From the NCBI GenBank assembly GCA_001650955.1, contig LXYP01000021.1, forward strand, positions 62,001 to 126,000: a stretch of 64,000 nt of DNA, in the 5' to 3' direction. Below, one piece after another: positions 44,529 through 53,164 of the stretch. Positions within the stretch are counted from its first letter, which is position 1. Every line of letters starts with the position of its first letter. The stretch is from Sphingomonadales bacterium EhC05 (GTDB taxonomy: Bacteria; Pseudomonadota; Alphaproteobacteria; Sphingomonadales; Sphingomonadaceae). The translations under genes were made by a program, and so were the position numbers. Below the pieces are notes generated by a model. That model made no database searches and was not told the origin of the DNA. It saw only the letters and a program-made list of their open reading frames with translations.

Positions 44529-44960
44529 CTATGTCTGGGTGAGTTGCTGGAAAACCGATAGACGGTCCGCGACTTGCCAGTGGCCGGCCAATCGATCTTC
44601 GTGGAACTGGTAGATGGTCAGCCCGGACATGGTGATTTTCCGGCCGGTTGCAGGAATGCCGGGAATGTCGCCCAAATGTGTTCCCGACCAGGTCCAGGCA
44701 GCCGCGATTTGATCTGCTTCCTCGATCATCGTTTGGACATGGAATACCTGGTCCGGTGCCATCGCTCTCGAGCGGACCAGGCGGTCTTTAAACCCTTCGA
44801 TCGAAAGTGTCTGGCCATCCCAGTGATCACCGGGATCGCTGTGGATCGTATAGGCCTCTGCCAAATAGTGATCGACCGCTTCGGTCTTTCCATCCGTCCA
44901 AACGTCTTTGAGAAAGCTGGCAAGAACCCGCTTGTGCGATGGTCTGTCGATTGCCATCAT
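44529..44960 (-). CDS. SnoaL-like (NTF2-fold) protein
   Basis: 143 residues starting at ATG 44960 (or 44957), coupled to the stop of the upstream gene (TGATGATGG). The sequence shows the SnoaL/ester-cyclase pattern: HYLAEAYTIHSDPGDHWDG, FHVQTMIEEADQIAAAWTWSGTHLGDIPGIPATGRKI, QFHEDRLAGHWQVADRL (cited in part). These cone-shaped proteins are either polyketide-cyclase-like enzymes or ligand-binding proteins. The reaction is unknown. It lies convergent with, and 7 bases from, the GMC oxidoreductase gene. Confidence 0.8.
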   Translation of the reverse strand: MMAIDRPSHKRVLASFLKDVWTDGKTEAVDHYLAEAYTIHSDPGDHWDGQTLSIEGFKDRLVRSRAMAPDQVFHVQTMIEEADQIAAAWTWSGTHLGDIPGIPATGRKITMSGLTIYQFHEDRLAGHWQVADRLSVFQQLTQT

Positions 44961-45403
44961 CACAGCTCCAGGATCATATGCGGCTCACCATTTGAGGTTT
45001 TCGCAGGCGACACGCCATTTTGATCGACCGCACAATTCAGCCGTCTGCGAAAGTTCGAGAAGGACTCGAATGTCACCACGTCAATCGCCTGGGCGAGCTG
45101 GATCGAGACATGATAGAGCTGTCCGACCTGCATCGTCCGGATCCCGACGACCTCTCCCTCGAACCGCTGCCCCAAATATCGGCCTTGGACGATATCACCC
45201 AGGCTCAAGGCTTCGAAGGCCGGGCGGTTGGAGGCGGAGGCGTGTAGCGTGTTCCAGTCTTTGAAACCGCGCTGATGCGCGACCATCTCCAGCGACTTGC
45301 TGTGAGAGATCGGGGCGGCGCCATCGGATATTTCGGAGCGAAGCCTGCGGGCCTGCTGTTTCAGTTCCTTGAGGGAACCTGGATTTTGTCTAGGGAAATT
45401 CAT
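44960..45403 (-). CDS. Glyoxalase_8-type domain protein
   Basis: 147 residues from ATG 45403; an ATG at 45415 is also in frame. The first ~60 residues show the pattern LKELKQQARRLR...ISHSKSLEMVAHQRGFKDWNTLHA (cited in part), which I recognise as the small domain called Glyoxalase_8, common in alphaproteobacteria and of unknown function. The second part (SLGDIVQGRYLGQRFEGEVVGI...LAQAIDVVTFESF) looks like a small beta-barrel domain. Its stop overlaps the start of the SnoaL-like gene, so the two are co-translated. Confidence 0.7.
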   Translation of the reverse strand: MNFPRQNPGSLKELKQQARRLRSEISDGAAPISHSKSLEMVAHQRGFKDWNTLHASASNRPAFEALSLGDIVQGRYLGQRFEGEVVGIRTMQVGQLYHVSIQLAQAIDVVTFESFSNFRRRLNCAVDQNGVSPAKTSNGEPHMILEL

Positions 45404-45764
45404 ATCAAATCTCATTCATTTCAAAATATGCTCTGCTATAATGGTGCTTGCATTGCCATCTTTGAGCATGTTCTGGACATGACGAGATGTTCTTCTTCCG
45501 GGAGCTTCACCAAGACTATTGTCTGCAAGCGGCTGGTGCCCCGAACCAGATCGCCGGATATGGCGAAATTTTTTTCAAGTCAACCAGTTTGAGTCACGCT
45601 CCTGTGGCTAATATATTTGCTGCTGTTGGGATCGAGCGGTTGCATTGCTAGGACCTGCTTGCGGCAGGAAAGCGGTCCACGAAACCAGCCGATAACGGGC
45701 ATTGAATTAAAGTTGCAAACTGCTACTGATAGTCAGGCCCAAAAACAAGTTCGAGGACATCAGC
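45404..45764. other. Intergenic region upstream of the P450 gene
   Basis: About 360 bases between divergent genes. A small hairpin (CCTGC 45654-45658, GCAGG 45664-45668, nested in GGACC/GGTCC) is the only structure noted. A plus-strand frame at 45275-45592 has no family resemblance and largely covers antisense of the neighbour. The region probably holds the promoter for the P450-ferredoxin pair. Confidence 0.4.
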
Positions 45765-47033
45765 ATGACCGACGCGACCACGGCAATGAATCCAGACGAT
45801 CTCAATCCTGATCCCTATGCGATTCCGCTCGACCAGATTCGCATGAATCAGAGCCGCTTGTTTCAGAATAATATGCATGGTGAATATTTTCGGCGTCTGC
45901 GAAAAGAAGACCCGGTTCATTATTGTGCAGACAGCGACGTCGGACCCTTTTGGTCGATCACAAAATTTGATGACATCGTAAAAATTGATAGCAATCACAA
46001 ACAATTCTCTTCTGAACCAGCCATTTCTATCGGCAATCCGTCGGCGGACTTTACCACGCCGATGTTCATTGCCATGGACCCGCCGAAACATGACGTGCAG
46101 CGCAAGGCTGCCAATCCTGGCGTCGCCCCTGCTCGCCTCGCCGATCTGGAAGGGCTTATTCGCGAACGGGCTGGAAAGATTTTGGATGGGCTGCCGATTG
46201 GTGAGGAATTTAACTGGGTTGATCGTGTGTCCATCGAGCTGACCACGCAGATGCTCGCGACATTATTTGACTTTCCGTTTGAGGATCGACACCTGCTCAC
46301 CCAATGGTCGGACGTCACCACGAATGTCGATATGTTCGTTTCCGAAGAGAAAATTCAGGAGCGGCGTGCAAGCCTTCGCGAGTGTCTCGCCTATTTTACC
46401 CGACTTTGGCATGAGCGCGCAAATGAACCGCCAAAGTTCGATTTCATTTCCTTGTTGGCGCATAATCCCGATACCAAGGATATGATCAACAATCCGATGG
46501 AGTTGCTCGGAAATCTGATCCTGCTCATCGTTGGCGGCAATGACACAACCCGCAACAGCATCAGCGCCGGGATAGTCGGGCTCAATCAAAATCCCAAAGA
46601 ATATGACAAGCTCATGGCGGATCCGACATTGATCCCCAACATGGTGTCAGAAATCATTCGCTGGCAAACCCCGCTGGCTTACATGCGCCGGACGGCCAAG
46701 GAAGATGTCGAATTTCAAGGCAAGCAGATCAAAAAAGGCGACAAGGTCGTCATGTGGTATGTTTCGGGCAACCGCGATGAAACCAAGATCGAGAATGCGG
46801 ATGAGCTGCTGATCGATCGCGCCCGCGCGCGTCAGCATATGTCCTTTGGCTTTGGCATTCATCGCTGCATGGGCAACCGCGTTGGCGAAATGCAGGTGCG
46901 CATCGTCTGGGAAGAAATATTGAAGCGATTTGAGCGCGTTGAAATGGTCAGTGAACCGGTCCGCGTGAACAGCAGCTTCGTCATGGGCTATTCAGAAGTC
47001 ATGGTCCGTATCATACCAAAGGATAAAAAATAA
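45765..47033 (+). CDS. Cytochrome P450, CYP153-like alkane/fatty-acid terminal hydroxylase
   Basis: 422 residues, soluble bacterial P450. The haem-Cys motif is FGFGIHRCMGNR with C368. The I-helix motif GGNDTTRNS near residue 262 and the K-helix EIIRW (ExxR) near 295 match the CYP153 pattern, as does QHMSFGFGIHRCMGNRVGEMQVRI (cited in part). CYP153 enzymes hydroxylate the end carbon of medium-chain alkanes, fatty acids or limonene, with electrons from a 2Fe-2S ferredoxin. The ferredoxin gene follows immediately (ATG overlapping the TAA region). No ferredoxin reductase is in the window. Confidence 0.85.
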   Translation: MTDATTAMNPDDLNPDPYAIPLDQIRMNQSRLFQNNMHGEYFRRLRKEDPVHYCADSDVGPFWSITKFDDIVKIDSNHKQFSSEPAISIGNPSADFTTPMFIAMDPPKHDVQRKAANPGVAPARLADLEGLIRERAGKILDGLPIGEEFNWVDRVSIELTTQMLATLFDFPFEDRHLLTQWSDVTTNVDMFVSEEKIQERRASLRECLAYFTRLWHERANEPPKFDFISLLAHNPDTKDMINNPMELLGNLILLIVGGNDTTRNSISAGIVGLNQNPKEYDKLMADPTLIPNMVSEIIRWQTPLAYMRRTAKEDVEFQGKQIKKGDKVVMWYVSGNRDETKIENADELLIDRARARQHMSFGFGIHRCMGNRVGEMQVRIVWEEILKRFERVEMVSEPVRVNSSFVMGYSEVMVRIIPKDKK

Positions 47034-47354
47034 ATGCCACGAATTACCTTTATCGAACATGACGAGACCATCCATGAAATCACGGCCGAGGATGGCGCAA
47101 CGGTGATGGAAGTTGCCCTCGACAATTCTATCCCCGGGATTGATGCGGACTGCGGCGGCCAATGTGCTTGCGCAACCTGTCATGTCTTTATCAATGATGA
47201 TTGGGCTTCAAAAATACCAGCTCGCGAAGAAGCCGAAGAAACCATGCTCGAGCTTGCAGAAGGCGTCACCGAATTTTCACGCCTCGCCTGTCAGATCGAG
47301 ATCAACGACGCTTTGGATGGATTGCAAGTGCGTTTGCCAGCAGCGCAGCATTGA
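47034..47354 (+). CDS. 2Fe-2S ferredoxin (adrenodoxin type), P450 partner
   Basis: 106 residues. The cluster ligands are C40, C46, C49 and C86 in the pattern DCGGQCACATCHVF ... RLACQI, spacing C-X5-C-X2-C-X36-C. It carries electrons from an NADH ferredoxin reductase to the P450 encoded just upstream; the ATG directly follows the P450 stop. The length and the TMLELAEGVTEFSRLACQI tail are usual for ferredoxins in CYP153 and CYP101 operons. Confidence 0.95.
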   Translation: MPRITFIEHDETIHEITAEDGATVMEVALDNSIPGIDADCGGQCACATCHVFINDDWASKIPAREEAEETMLELAEGVTEFSRLACQIEINDALDGLQVRLPAAQH

Positions 47355-47411
47355 ACAAATGGATCGTCGATCAGTGTTGTTCCGTCTGAAGGCGTGACCG
47401 GTCACCGATAG

Positions 47412-47843
47412 TCAGGAAGGCTCCAACAACAGCCTGAAAGCTTCCTGATCCGCGATCAGATCAGAAATCGTAAATCCATCGAGATGGCGCAAAAATGCTT
47501 CAACGGCGCCGTTCAATGCATGGCGCAGGCCGCAGGCAGACGTCACGACACATCTATTTGTTTCGGCGTCCAGACATTCTACAAAGCTCCCCATATCTTC
47601 CATTATCCGAACAATCGATCCCACGTTCATTGTCTCAGCGGGCTTGGCCAGCTTTAACCCGCCGCTGCGACCACGCAGGCTGTCGACAAAACCTTCCGCT
47701 GCCAAGCGCTGGGCGACTTTCATCAAATGGTTCTTGGAAATCCCATATTGCCGGGCAATTTCGGCGATCGAATGATGGCCGTCATTCACCGCCAAAAACA
47801 TCAATGTCCTCAGCGCATAATCGGTTTGTACAGATAATCTCAT
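47412..47843 (-). CDS. nsrR: NsrR-like Rrf2-family nitric-oxide-sensing repressor
   Basis: 143 residues. The N-terminal winged helix starts MRLSVQTDYALRTLMFLA, typical of Rrf2/NsrR, and the cluster-ligand Cys are C90, C98 and C104 (FVECLDAETNRCVVTSACGL), the NsrR spacing. NsrR holds a 4Fe-4S cluster that is destroyed by NO, which lifts repression of NO-detoxification genes. It is divergent from the truncated globin gene with an 83-base gap holding an NsrR-like palindrome, which supports both the name and autoregulation. Confidence 0.88.
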   Translation of the reverse strand: MRLSVQTDYALRTLMFLAVNDGHHSIAEIARQYGISKNHLMKVAQRLAAEGFVDSLRGRSGGLKLAKPAETMNVGSIVRIMEDMGSFVECLDAETNRCVVTSACGLRHALNGAVEAFLRHLDGFTISDLIADQEAFRLLLEPS

Positions 47844-47890
47844 AAAAGATGGATATCAGATATTGCATTTGATTGCCAAGAGGTATAAAC

Positions 47891-47911
47891 AATGCATATT
47901 AAATACATCTT
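47891..47911. promoter_or_regulatory. NsrR-like operator before the globin operon
   Basis: The site AATGCATATTAAATACATCTT resembles the E. coli NsrR consensus (AAGATGCATTT in both orientations): ATG-YAT halves face each other around an AT core. It lies 16-36 bases upstream of the globin ATG. A second, weaker half-match, AAGATGGATATC, begins next to the nsrR start (47846-47857). Confidence 0.5.
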
Positions 47912-47926
47912 ATCGGAGTCGAGACT

Positions 47927-48385
47927 ATGACCGAAGCCAGCTATGCCGAACGGGCCAGGGCCAGAAAGACCGCTGAAGCAAACGCGCTGGGGATAAATGA
48001 CGCATTAATTTCAGATTTGGTCGAGGGTTTCTATGGTGCGGTAAGGCGCGATGAGCTGCTTGGCCCGATATTTGAGAAACATGTTGTCGACTGGACGCCA
48101 CATCTGTCCCGGATGAAGGATTTCTGGGCTTCGGTAACGCTCGAATCGGGACGTTTTCGCGGCAATCCAATGCTCAAACATATGGCCGTTGGCGGCCTTG
48201 ATGACATGCATTTCGATCGCTGGCTCATCCTCTGGAACCAAACGCTTGATCGCATCGCACCCAATGACCTTGCGGGGCAGAAGTTTCGCGAGGCTGCTGA
48301 CCGGATCGCTGCGAGCCTGCTGACCGGGATCAAGGTCCAGCGCGACGGATTAAATGGAATTTCTAACATGAAGGAGAATCAGTGA
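47927..48385 (+). CDS. Group III truncated haemoglobin
   Basis: 152 residues. The pattern EGFYGAVRRDELLGPIFEKHVVDWTPHLSRMKDFWASVTLESGRFRGNPMLKHM (cited in part) is the group III truncated globin signature, with the proximal His in the LKHM helix. These globins bind haem and are proposed to deal with NO and peroxynitrite. The gene is the first of a three-gene unit divergent from nsrR. Its TGA overlaps the ATG of the next gene (GTGATG). Confidence 0.9.
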   Translation: MTEASYAERARARKTAEANALGINDALISDLVEGFYGAVRRDELLGPIFEKHVVDWTPHLSRMKDFWASVTLESGRFRGNPMLKHMAVGGLDDMHFDRWLILWNQTLDRIAPNDLAGQKFREAADRIAASLLTGIKVQRDGLNGISNMKENQ

Positions 48386-48828
48386 TGTTGATGGATTTTC
48401 AAATCGAAGGCGGACAGGCTGTGACCGCAGAGCTTGTCGCAGAAATGCAAGATGCTGTAGAAGAGCCCCGAGCGCTATCGCATGAAAGTCGGACCTTTGA
48501 GCTGCCGAGTTCGGTCTGGATAGCGATGTTTGCATCCTATGCTGTTTTCTTCGCGGCACTGATCGTTGCGACAGGCCATGGAACGGCCGCCATATTCGCG
48601 CTGGTGATCAGCATTGCTTACACCATCATGTATTTTGGAACAGCAGCCGTCCTGAACAACGTCAGCGCAGCGGAGCGAAAATCATTGCCACCATTTGAAA
48701 CCACTCACGGGATTGAAACGCAGACGGGGTGGATTAACCATGCCGCCGCCAATGCCCAAATTTTGACAGTGCCGATATTGCTTGCATTTTTTGCGTGCAG
48801 CTTTGCTGTAATTAGCGCTCTGGTTTGA
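48385..48828 (+). CDS. Small membrane protein of the NsrR-linked operon
   Basis: 147 residues from ATG 48385, with AAGGAG at 48371-48376 well placed. Three membrane helices are predicted at about residues 46-65, 70-92 and 124-146. The ~40-residue N-terminus is acidic and cytoplasmic. I recognise no family. The arrangement nsrR / trHb / membrane protein / DUF1971 suggests a role in the NO or redox response; a biochemical role cannot be given. Confidence 0.7.
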   Translation: MLMDFQIEGGQAVTAELVAEMQDAVEEPRALSHESRTFELPSSVWIAMFASYAVFFAALIVATGHGTAAIFALVISIAYTIMYFGTAAVLNNVSAAERKSLPPFETTHGIETQTGWINHAAANAQILTVPILLAFFACSFAVISALV

Positions 48829-48842
48829 AGAAAGGCTCTCTT

Positions 48843-49133
48843 ATGACGATCGCTCCATATGGTTCTACACCAGTTTTCGACGAACATAGTCTGCCAGATT
48901 CTCTGCGTAAAAAACACAATACCCGGGATGGCACTTGGGGCTTGCTGCGTGTCCTGGAAGGGGAGGTCAGGCTGGTGTATCTCGATCCGCCATCCGAACG
49001 GGTCGTGACCATTGATGATCCCGCGCCGATCCTTCCGCAATCACCGCATTTCGTCAAACTTGTCGGACCCATGAAGATGCAAGTTGAATTTTATCGCGCG
49101 CATCCGCTGGACACCCCTGACCCAGAAGGCTGA
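48843..49133 (+). CDS. DUF1971 protein (TehB-associated cupin-like)
   Basis: 96 residues from ATG 48843, with AAAGG upstream. The pattern STPVFDEHSLPDSLRKKHNTRDGTWGLLRVLEGEVRLVY and LPQSPHFVKLVGPMKMQVEFY (cited in part) matches DUF1971, a small cupin-like family seen fused or next to tellurite-resistance TehB and often next to NO-regulated globins. It is the last gene of the NsrR-linked unit. No catalytic role is established. Confidence 0.85.
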   Translation: MTIAPYGSTPVFDEHSLPDSLRKKHNTRDGTWGLLRVLEGEVRLVYLDPPSERVVTIDDPAPILPQSPHFVKLVGPMKMQVEFYRAHPLDTPDPEG

Positions 49134-49395
49134 CATCGCAATATTCTGTTCAGCCTGTCGAATTCGGAGGTTCCATCTACATAAGCGGCAGCAGATTCTA
49201 GAATTTATCAACAGGCATTTGGTACAATGCGGCTTGGGATCATCGCGATGGTCGGGAGGTGGATGTTTTCGCATATCGCTTCGGCTGGTTGTTCAGATCA
49301 AGCTGAGTGGACATGCCCCAGCTGATTTTCTGACTTGGACAGACAGGCGACTCAACTATAGGGGAGTTCGGCTGCCTATTTTGGAGATTGCTGAC

Positions 49396-50556
49396 ATGAC
49401 GACACGATCGCGACCGCCATTTATCGACAATGCTGAACGGGAACAGCGATTGGCAAATCTGCGCCGAGCCATGCTGGGAACCGGCGAGGATGCCGTCATC
49501 ATGACGCCGGGCAGCAACATGCGCTATTTTTTCGGTGAGGCCTTCTACGAAAGCGAACGATTCATTGGCGCATTGGTCACGGCTCACAGCGTGACATTTA
49601 TCTGCCCAAAATTTGAAGATACGGCGATCATTGCCAAATTGCCAATGACCTTGGAGATGGCATTTTGGGAAGAGCATGAAAGCCCCTTTCTGCTCATCGC
49701 CTCCTTGTTGGCAAAACAGGGATGCCAGTCATGTGTACTGGATCCCAATTGTTCTTATGGGCATGCTGCACGATTGTTCGATTCGCTGACAGGGTTGGAA
49801 AACCCGATCCGCTATGGCTCTGCGGCGGCGATCATCACAACGCTAAGGGCAACCAAATCGTCAAATGAAATCGATTTGCTGATGGCGGCAAAACAACTCA
49901 CGCTTGATGTCCATCAGGCGGTTTTCCATTGGATCAGGCCGGGAATGAAAGCCAGTGAAGTGATCGCTGAGATTGATCGTCTACATCGCGCGGGTGGAGC
50001 CGACAACGGCAATAGCTTTTGTGCGGTGCAATTTGGGGAGGCGACATCGCATCCGCACGGCGTTCCGGGCGACCCAGCGTTGCAGGCTGGCGAGCTGATC
50101 CTCATCGACACAGGCTGTACGATTGACGGCTATAATTCGGACATTACCCGCACCTATGCATTGTCCAGGATGGATGATGAGGTTGAGCATTTGTGGCAGG
50201 TGGAAAAGGCAGCACAGCAAGCGGCGTTTGACCGCGCGGCAATCGGCATATCATGCGAAAATGTTGACCAAGCGGCACGCGATGTATTGGTCAGCCATGG
50301 ACTAGGTCCGGACTATGACTTGCCGGGACTTCCCCACCGCACCGGCCACGGCATTGGTCTGGATATTCATGAAGGCCCGTATCTCGTCAAAGGCGATGAG
50401 ACGCCGCTAGCGCTGGGCATGTGTTTTTCCAACGAACCGATGATCGTTGTACCAGGCAGATTTGGTATTCGATTGGAAGACCATTTTTACATGACGGCAA
50501 CAGGCCCGAAATGGTTCACGTCTCCCCAACATGAGCTTTATCAGCCATTTGCATAG
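49396..50556 (+). CDS. M24 metallopeptidase (Xaa-Pro dipeptidase/aminopeptidase P-like)
   Basis: 386 residues from ATG 49396, with GGAG at 49383-49386. The longer frame back to 49084 is out of register with any family and includes the end of the previous gene's region. The creatinase-type N-domain (~1-150) precedes the pita-bread domain with the full two-metal set: two Asp in LIDTGCTIDGYNSDITRTY, His in HRTGHGIGLDIHEGP, Glu in FSNEPMI and Glu in RLEDHF. It cuts the bond before or after proline in short peptides or cleaves related amides. No signal peptide, so cytoplasmic. Confidence 0.92.
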   Translation: MTTRSRPPFIDNAEREQRLANLRRAMLGTGEDAVIMTPGSNMRYFFGEAFYESERFIGALVTAHSVTFICPKFEDTAIIAKLPMTLEMAFWEEHESPFLLIASLLAKQGCQSCVLDPNCSYGHAARLFDSLTGLENPIRYGSAAAIITTLRATKSSNEIDLLMAAKQLTLDVHQAVFHWIRPGMKASEVIAEIDRLHRAGGADNGNSFCAVQFGEATSHPHGVPGDPALQAGELILIDTGCTIDGYNSDITRTYALSRMDDEVEHLWQVEKAAQQAAFDRAAIGISCENVDQAARDVLVSHGLGPDYDLPGLPHRTGHGIGLDIHEGPYLVKGDETPLALGMCFSNEPMIVVPGRFGIRLEDHFYMTATGPKWFTSPQHELYQPFA

Positions 50557-50833
50557 GTCAGACGACCCGCTGCCAAATCGAGCATGGCCTGGGGCAGGGC
50601 AATGCGCTGGCCGGATCGAAGAATGTGGTTCAACGTGGCGTTGCGGGTCAATTCGTTAGTTGAATCGACCCTCCAGATCAGATAGCCGATGCTTTACCAA
50701 TATCGCCGGTCAGGCTGACATCTGATGCATCGCCAGCTCAACCGGTTCACGGTTGTTTATTTTATACAATGTCAATTGGGGCCGCATTTACACGGTTGAA
50801 GATTCAACATGCAGGACGAGGAAACATAGCTTC
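50557..50833. other. Intergenic region before the acyl-CoA dehydrogenase pair
   Basis: About 277 bases. The first 150 bases read on the minus strand as a short protein-like stretch with stops, perhaps decayed coding DNA, but no family is recognised. The last ~80 bases contain an AT-rich element (TTTATTTTATACAAT) that may be the promoter of the downstream pair. Confidence 0.4.
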
Positions 50834-51940
50834 ATGAGCCAGATATCTGACGAAGATCGTCAAGCACTTAGAGATGGTTTTGCGCGATATCTTGAAGCGG
50901 AAGCTGATGAAAAAAAGCTGCGTTCGGCTATCGCCAATGATCGAGGATATGACGAGGCCATCTGGCAACAAATGGCCGAGATGGGCTTGCTCGGTATCGC
51001 GATCGCGGAAGATAGCGGAGGTGTGGGCGGCGGCGCAATAGATGTTGCGCTGGTCATGGAGGAGATTGGCAAGAAGCTATTGCCGGTTCCGTTCCTGTCC
51101 ACTTGTGTCGTTGCGGCGGACATGATTTCCCGATTTGGTTCCGAGGCGATCCAGCAGGATTTGTTGCCTAAAATTGCGGCAGGGGAACTGGTCATCTCGA
51201 CCGGCGGGAGCGGCGATTTTGTACCGCTTTCCGATCATGACCTTAGCCTGTCCGCCAAATCGTCCGCTGCGGACTGGACATTGAACGGCCAAGTCTCCTT
51301 TGTGTCGCACGCTGGCAATGCGGACTATCATTTGCTCGGCTTGCAAGAAGATGGCGTTGATTCTGCCTATCTCGTCAAAGCCTCGGATGCCGTTTCGAAA
51401 GATCGCCTGATTACCAATGATCCTGCGCAGCGTCTCTTCAAGCTCCACCTGTCCGATGCCAGAGCGATCAAATTGGAGGTTCTCGATGCCGATGGGATTG
51501 GTCAGGTGCGGATGCGCGCTATCGCAGCTTTGGCCGCCGAACAGGCCGGCGCAATGCGTGCCATTTTCGAGATCACGATGGACTATCTGCGGACCCGTTA
51601 TCAGTTCGGGCGTCCGATTGGTTCCTTTCAGGCCATCAAGCATATGGCAGCCGAGCTTCTGGTCGAAGTTGAATCAGCAACCTCTGCGGCTCTTGCTGCT
51701 GCCAAAGCGCTGGATGCGAACTCACCTGATGCCGCGAAATTTGTCTCGCTGGCCGCCTTTACGTGCAAGGATGCTTTCCGAACTGTCTCGGCGCAGGCGA
51801 TCCAGATGCACGGTGGTATCGCCTATACGCAGGAGCATATTGCGCATCTTTATTGGCGGCGTGCCCGCGCCGGACTGCCGCTTTTTGGCAGTTCGGACGC
51901 GCATCGCGAGCAATATCTGAAAAGTCGGGAGGCGGCATGA
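50834..51940 (+). CDS. Acyl-CoA dehydrogenase, FadE subunit A
   Basis: 368 residues from ATG 50834, matching where homologues of this group start; the upstream 27 codons are not conserved-looking. FAD/acyl-CoA dehydrogenase features include GIAIAEDSGGVGGGAIDVALVMEEIG, TRYQFGRPIGSFQAIKHMAAE, QAIQMHGGIAYTQEHIAHLYWRRA (each cited in part). The last motif (HGGIxxTxEHxxHLYxRR) is that of partners in heteromeric acyl-CoA dehydrogenases. It shares the four-base TGATG junction with the next gene. It probably makes a heterotetramer with it for beta-oxidation of a bulky acyl-CoA. Confidence 0.88.
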   Translation: MSQISDEDRQALRDGFARYLEAEADEKKLRSAIANDRGYDEAIWQQMAEMGLLGIAIAEDSGGVGGGAIDVALVMEEIGKKLLPVPFLSTCVVAADMISRFGSEAIQQDLLPKIAAGELVISTGGSGDFVPLSDHDLSLSAKSSAADWTLNGQVSFVSHAGNADYHLLGLQEDGVDSAYLVKASDAVSKDRLITNDPAQRLFKLHLSDARAIKLEVLDADGIGQVRMRAIAALAAEQAGAMRAIFEITMDYLRTRYQFGRPIGSFQAIKHMAAELLVEVESATSAALAAAKALDANSPDAAKFVSLAAFTCKDAFRTVSAQAIQMHGGIAYTQEHIAHLYWRRARAGLPLFGSSDAHREQYLKSREAA

Positions 51941-53148
51941 TGACCATATTGGATAGAAATGCATCGGCTGAAGAAATTCGAAATGTCGTAGAAGCCTGGC
52001 TGGACGCGCATTGGGATGCGGAAAAGCGCTGCGCAAAAGGGGCAGGCCGCTATGATGAAAAATCATGGCTGACCCAAGTTTTCGAAGCCGGTTTTTGTGT
52101 GCCGTCCTGGCCGATCGAATATTACGGGCTTGGTCTGTCCCAAAAACAGTCCGCGATAATCGAAAAGGCCTTCTCAAGACGCAATGCGGAAGGTTCCGCG
52201 CGCGATCGCTTCCATCTGGGTGCTATCACTATATTCAAAGTCGGTAGCGAGCCATTGAAACGGACAATGCTTCCGATCATGTTGACCGGCCCGATATGTT
52301 GTCTGCTCTATTCGGAACCCAATGCCGGGTCCGACCTGGCCGGGGTGCGGACCAAGGCGGTTCCCGATGGCGATGATTTTATCATTACGGGGCAGAAGAT
52401 CTGGACGTCCAACGCGCAGGAAGCCGAATATGGCATGTTGCTGACGCGCACCGACTGGGACGTTCCCAAGCATCGCGGCATTACGTTTTTTCTGTTCCCG
52501 ATGAAACAGGATGGGGTTGAAGTGAAGCCGATCAATCAGATCACCGGCGAGTCCGAGTTTAACGAGGTGTTCATCACCGGGGCCAGAGTATCTGCGACCA
52601 ATATCATCGGCAGTCTCAACCAAGGCTGGACGTCCTTTCAGACCGCTATTGCCTATGAACGGCTGATCATGGGGCAGGGTGTGACCGAACGGCGCGGCAA
52701 ATCCAAGCCGGACAGCGAACCGCAATTGATCAGATTGGCGCGCAGGCAGGGGAAATATGATGATCCCGTCATTCGCCAGAAAATTGCGCAAGCGCTCGCC
52801 CATCGCGAGCTTAACGGTCTGAACATGGAGCGTGCGAAACAGGAGATAATGACCAATGGCTCATCCTCCCTGATGTCACTGGGCAAATTGGCCATGTCGC
52901 GGATTCAGCATGGGGAGGCGGCAATTGCGACCGATTTGCTCGGGCAGGAAGCCTTGCTTGACGGTGACGACAGTGCCGATGCCGCCAATGTGAATTTTGA
53001 CGCCGCCAAAGCCTATATGAACAGTATCGGGGGCGGAACCGATCAGATCCAGAAAAATATCATTGCCGAGCGGGTTTTGAACTTGCCCAAAGAACCAGAT
53101 ATGGATCGCAATGTTGCATTCCGGGACATCAAGTCGAGTTCTCTATAG
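51940..53148 (+). CDS. Acyl-CoA dehydrogenase, FadE subunit B
   Basis: 402 residues from ATG 51940, overlapping the previous stop (ATGATGACC; GGAGG at 51928-51932). Features: YSEPNAGSDLAGVRTKA, GQKIWTSNAQEAEYGMLLTRTDW (substrate and FAD binding), and a catalytic-type Glu in IAYERLIMG, then GGGTDQIQKNIIAERVLNLP. The substitutions and tail place it with the large FadE26/27-like group that works on branched or steroid-side-chain CoA esters, in contrast to straight chain enzymes. It ends 16 bases from the convergent tetR. Confidence 0.88.
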   Translation: MTILDRNASAEEIRNVVEAWLDAHWDAEKRCAKGAGRYDEKSWLTQVFEAGFCVPSWPIEYYGLGLSQKQSAIIEKAFSRRNAEGSARDRFHLGAITIFKVGSEPLKRTMLPIMLTGPICCLLYSEPNAGSDLAGVRTKAVPDGDDFIITGQKIWTSNAQEAEYGMLLTRTDWDVPKHRGITFFLFPMKQDGVEVKPINQITGESEFNEVFITGARVSATNIIGSLNQGWTSFQTAIAYERLIMGQGVTERRGKSKPDSEPQLIRLARRQGKYDDPVIRQKIAQALAHRELNGLNMERAKQEIMTNGSSSLMSLGKLAMSRIQHGEAAIATDLLGQEALLDGDDSADAANVNFDAAKAYMNSIGGGTDQIQKNIIAERVLNLPKEPDMDRNVAFRDIKSSSL

Positions 53149-53164
53149 TTGGAGGATGCTGCAA

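Noticed and set aside
49084-49395. Longer start for the M24 peptidase at 49084
   Set aside because: The extension overlaps the DUF1971 gene, has no family similarity, and the internal ATG 49396 has a good ribosome site.
50557-50752. Decayed minus-strand gene after the peptidase
   Set aside because: Some residues look protein-like, but stops interrupt every frame and no family could be recognised.
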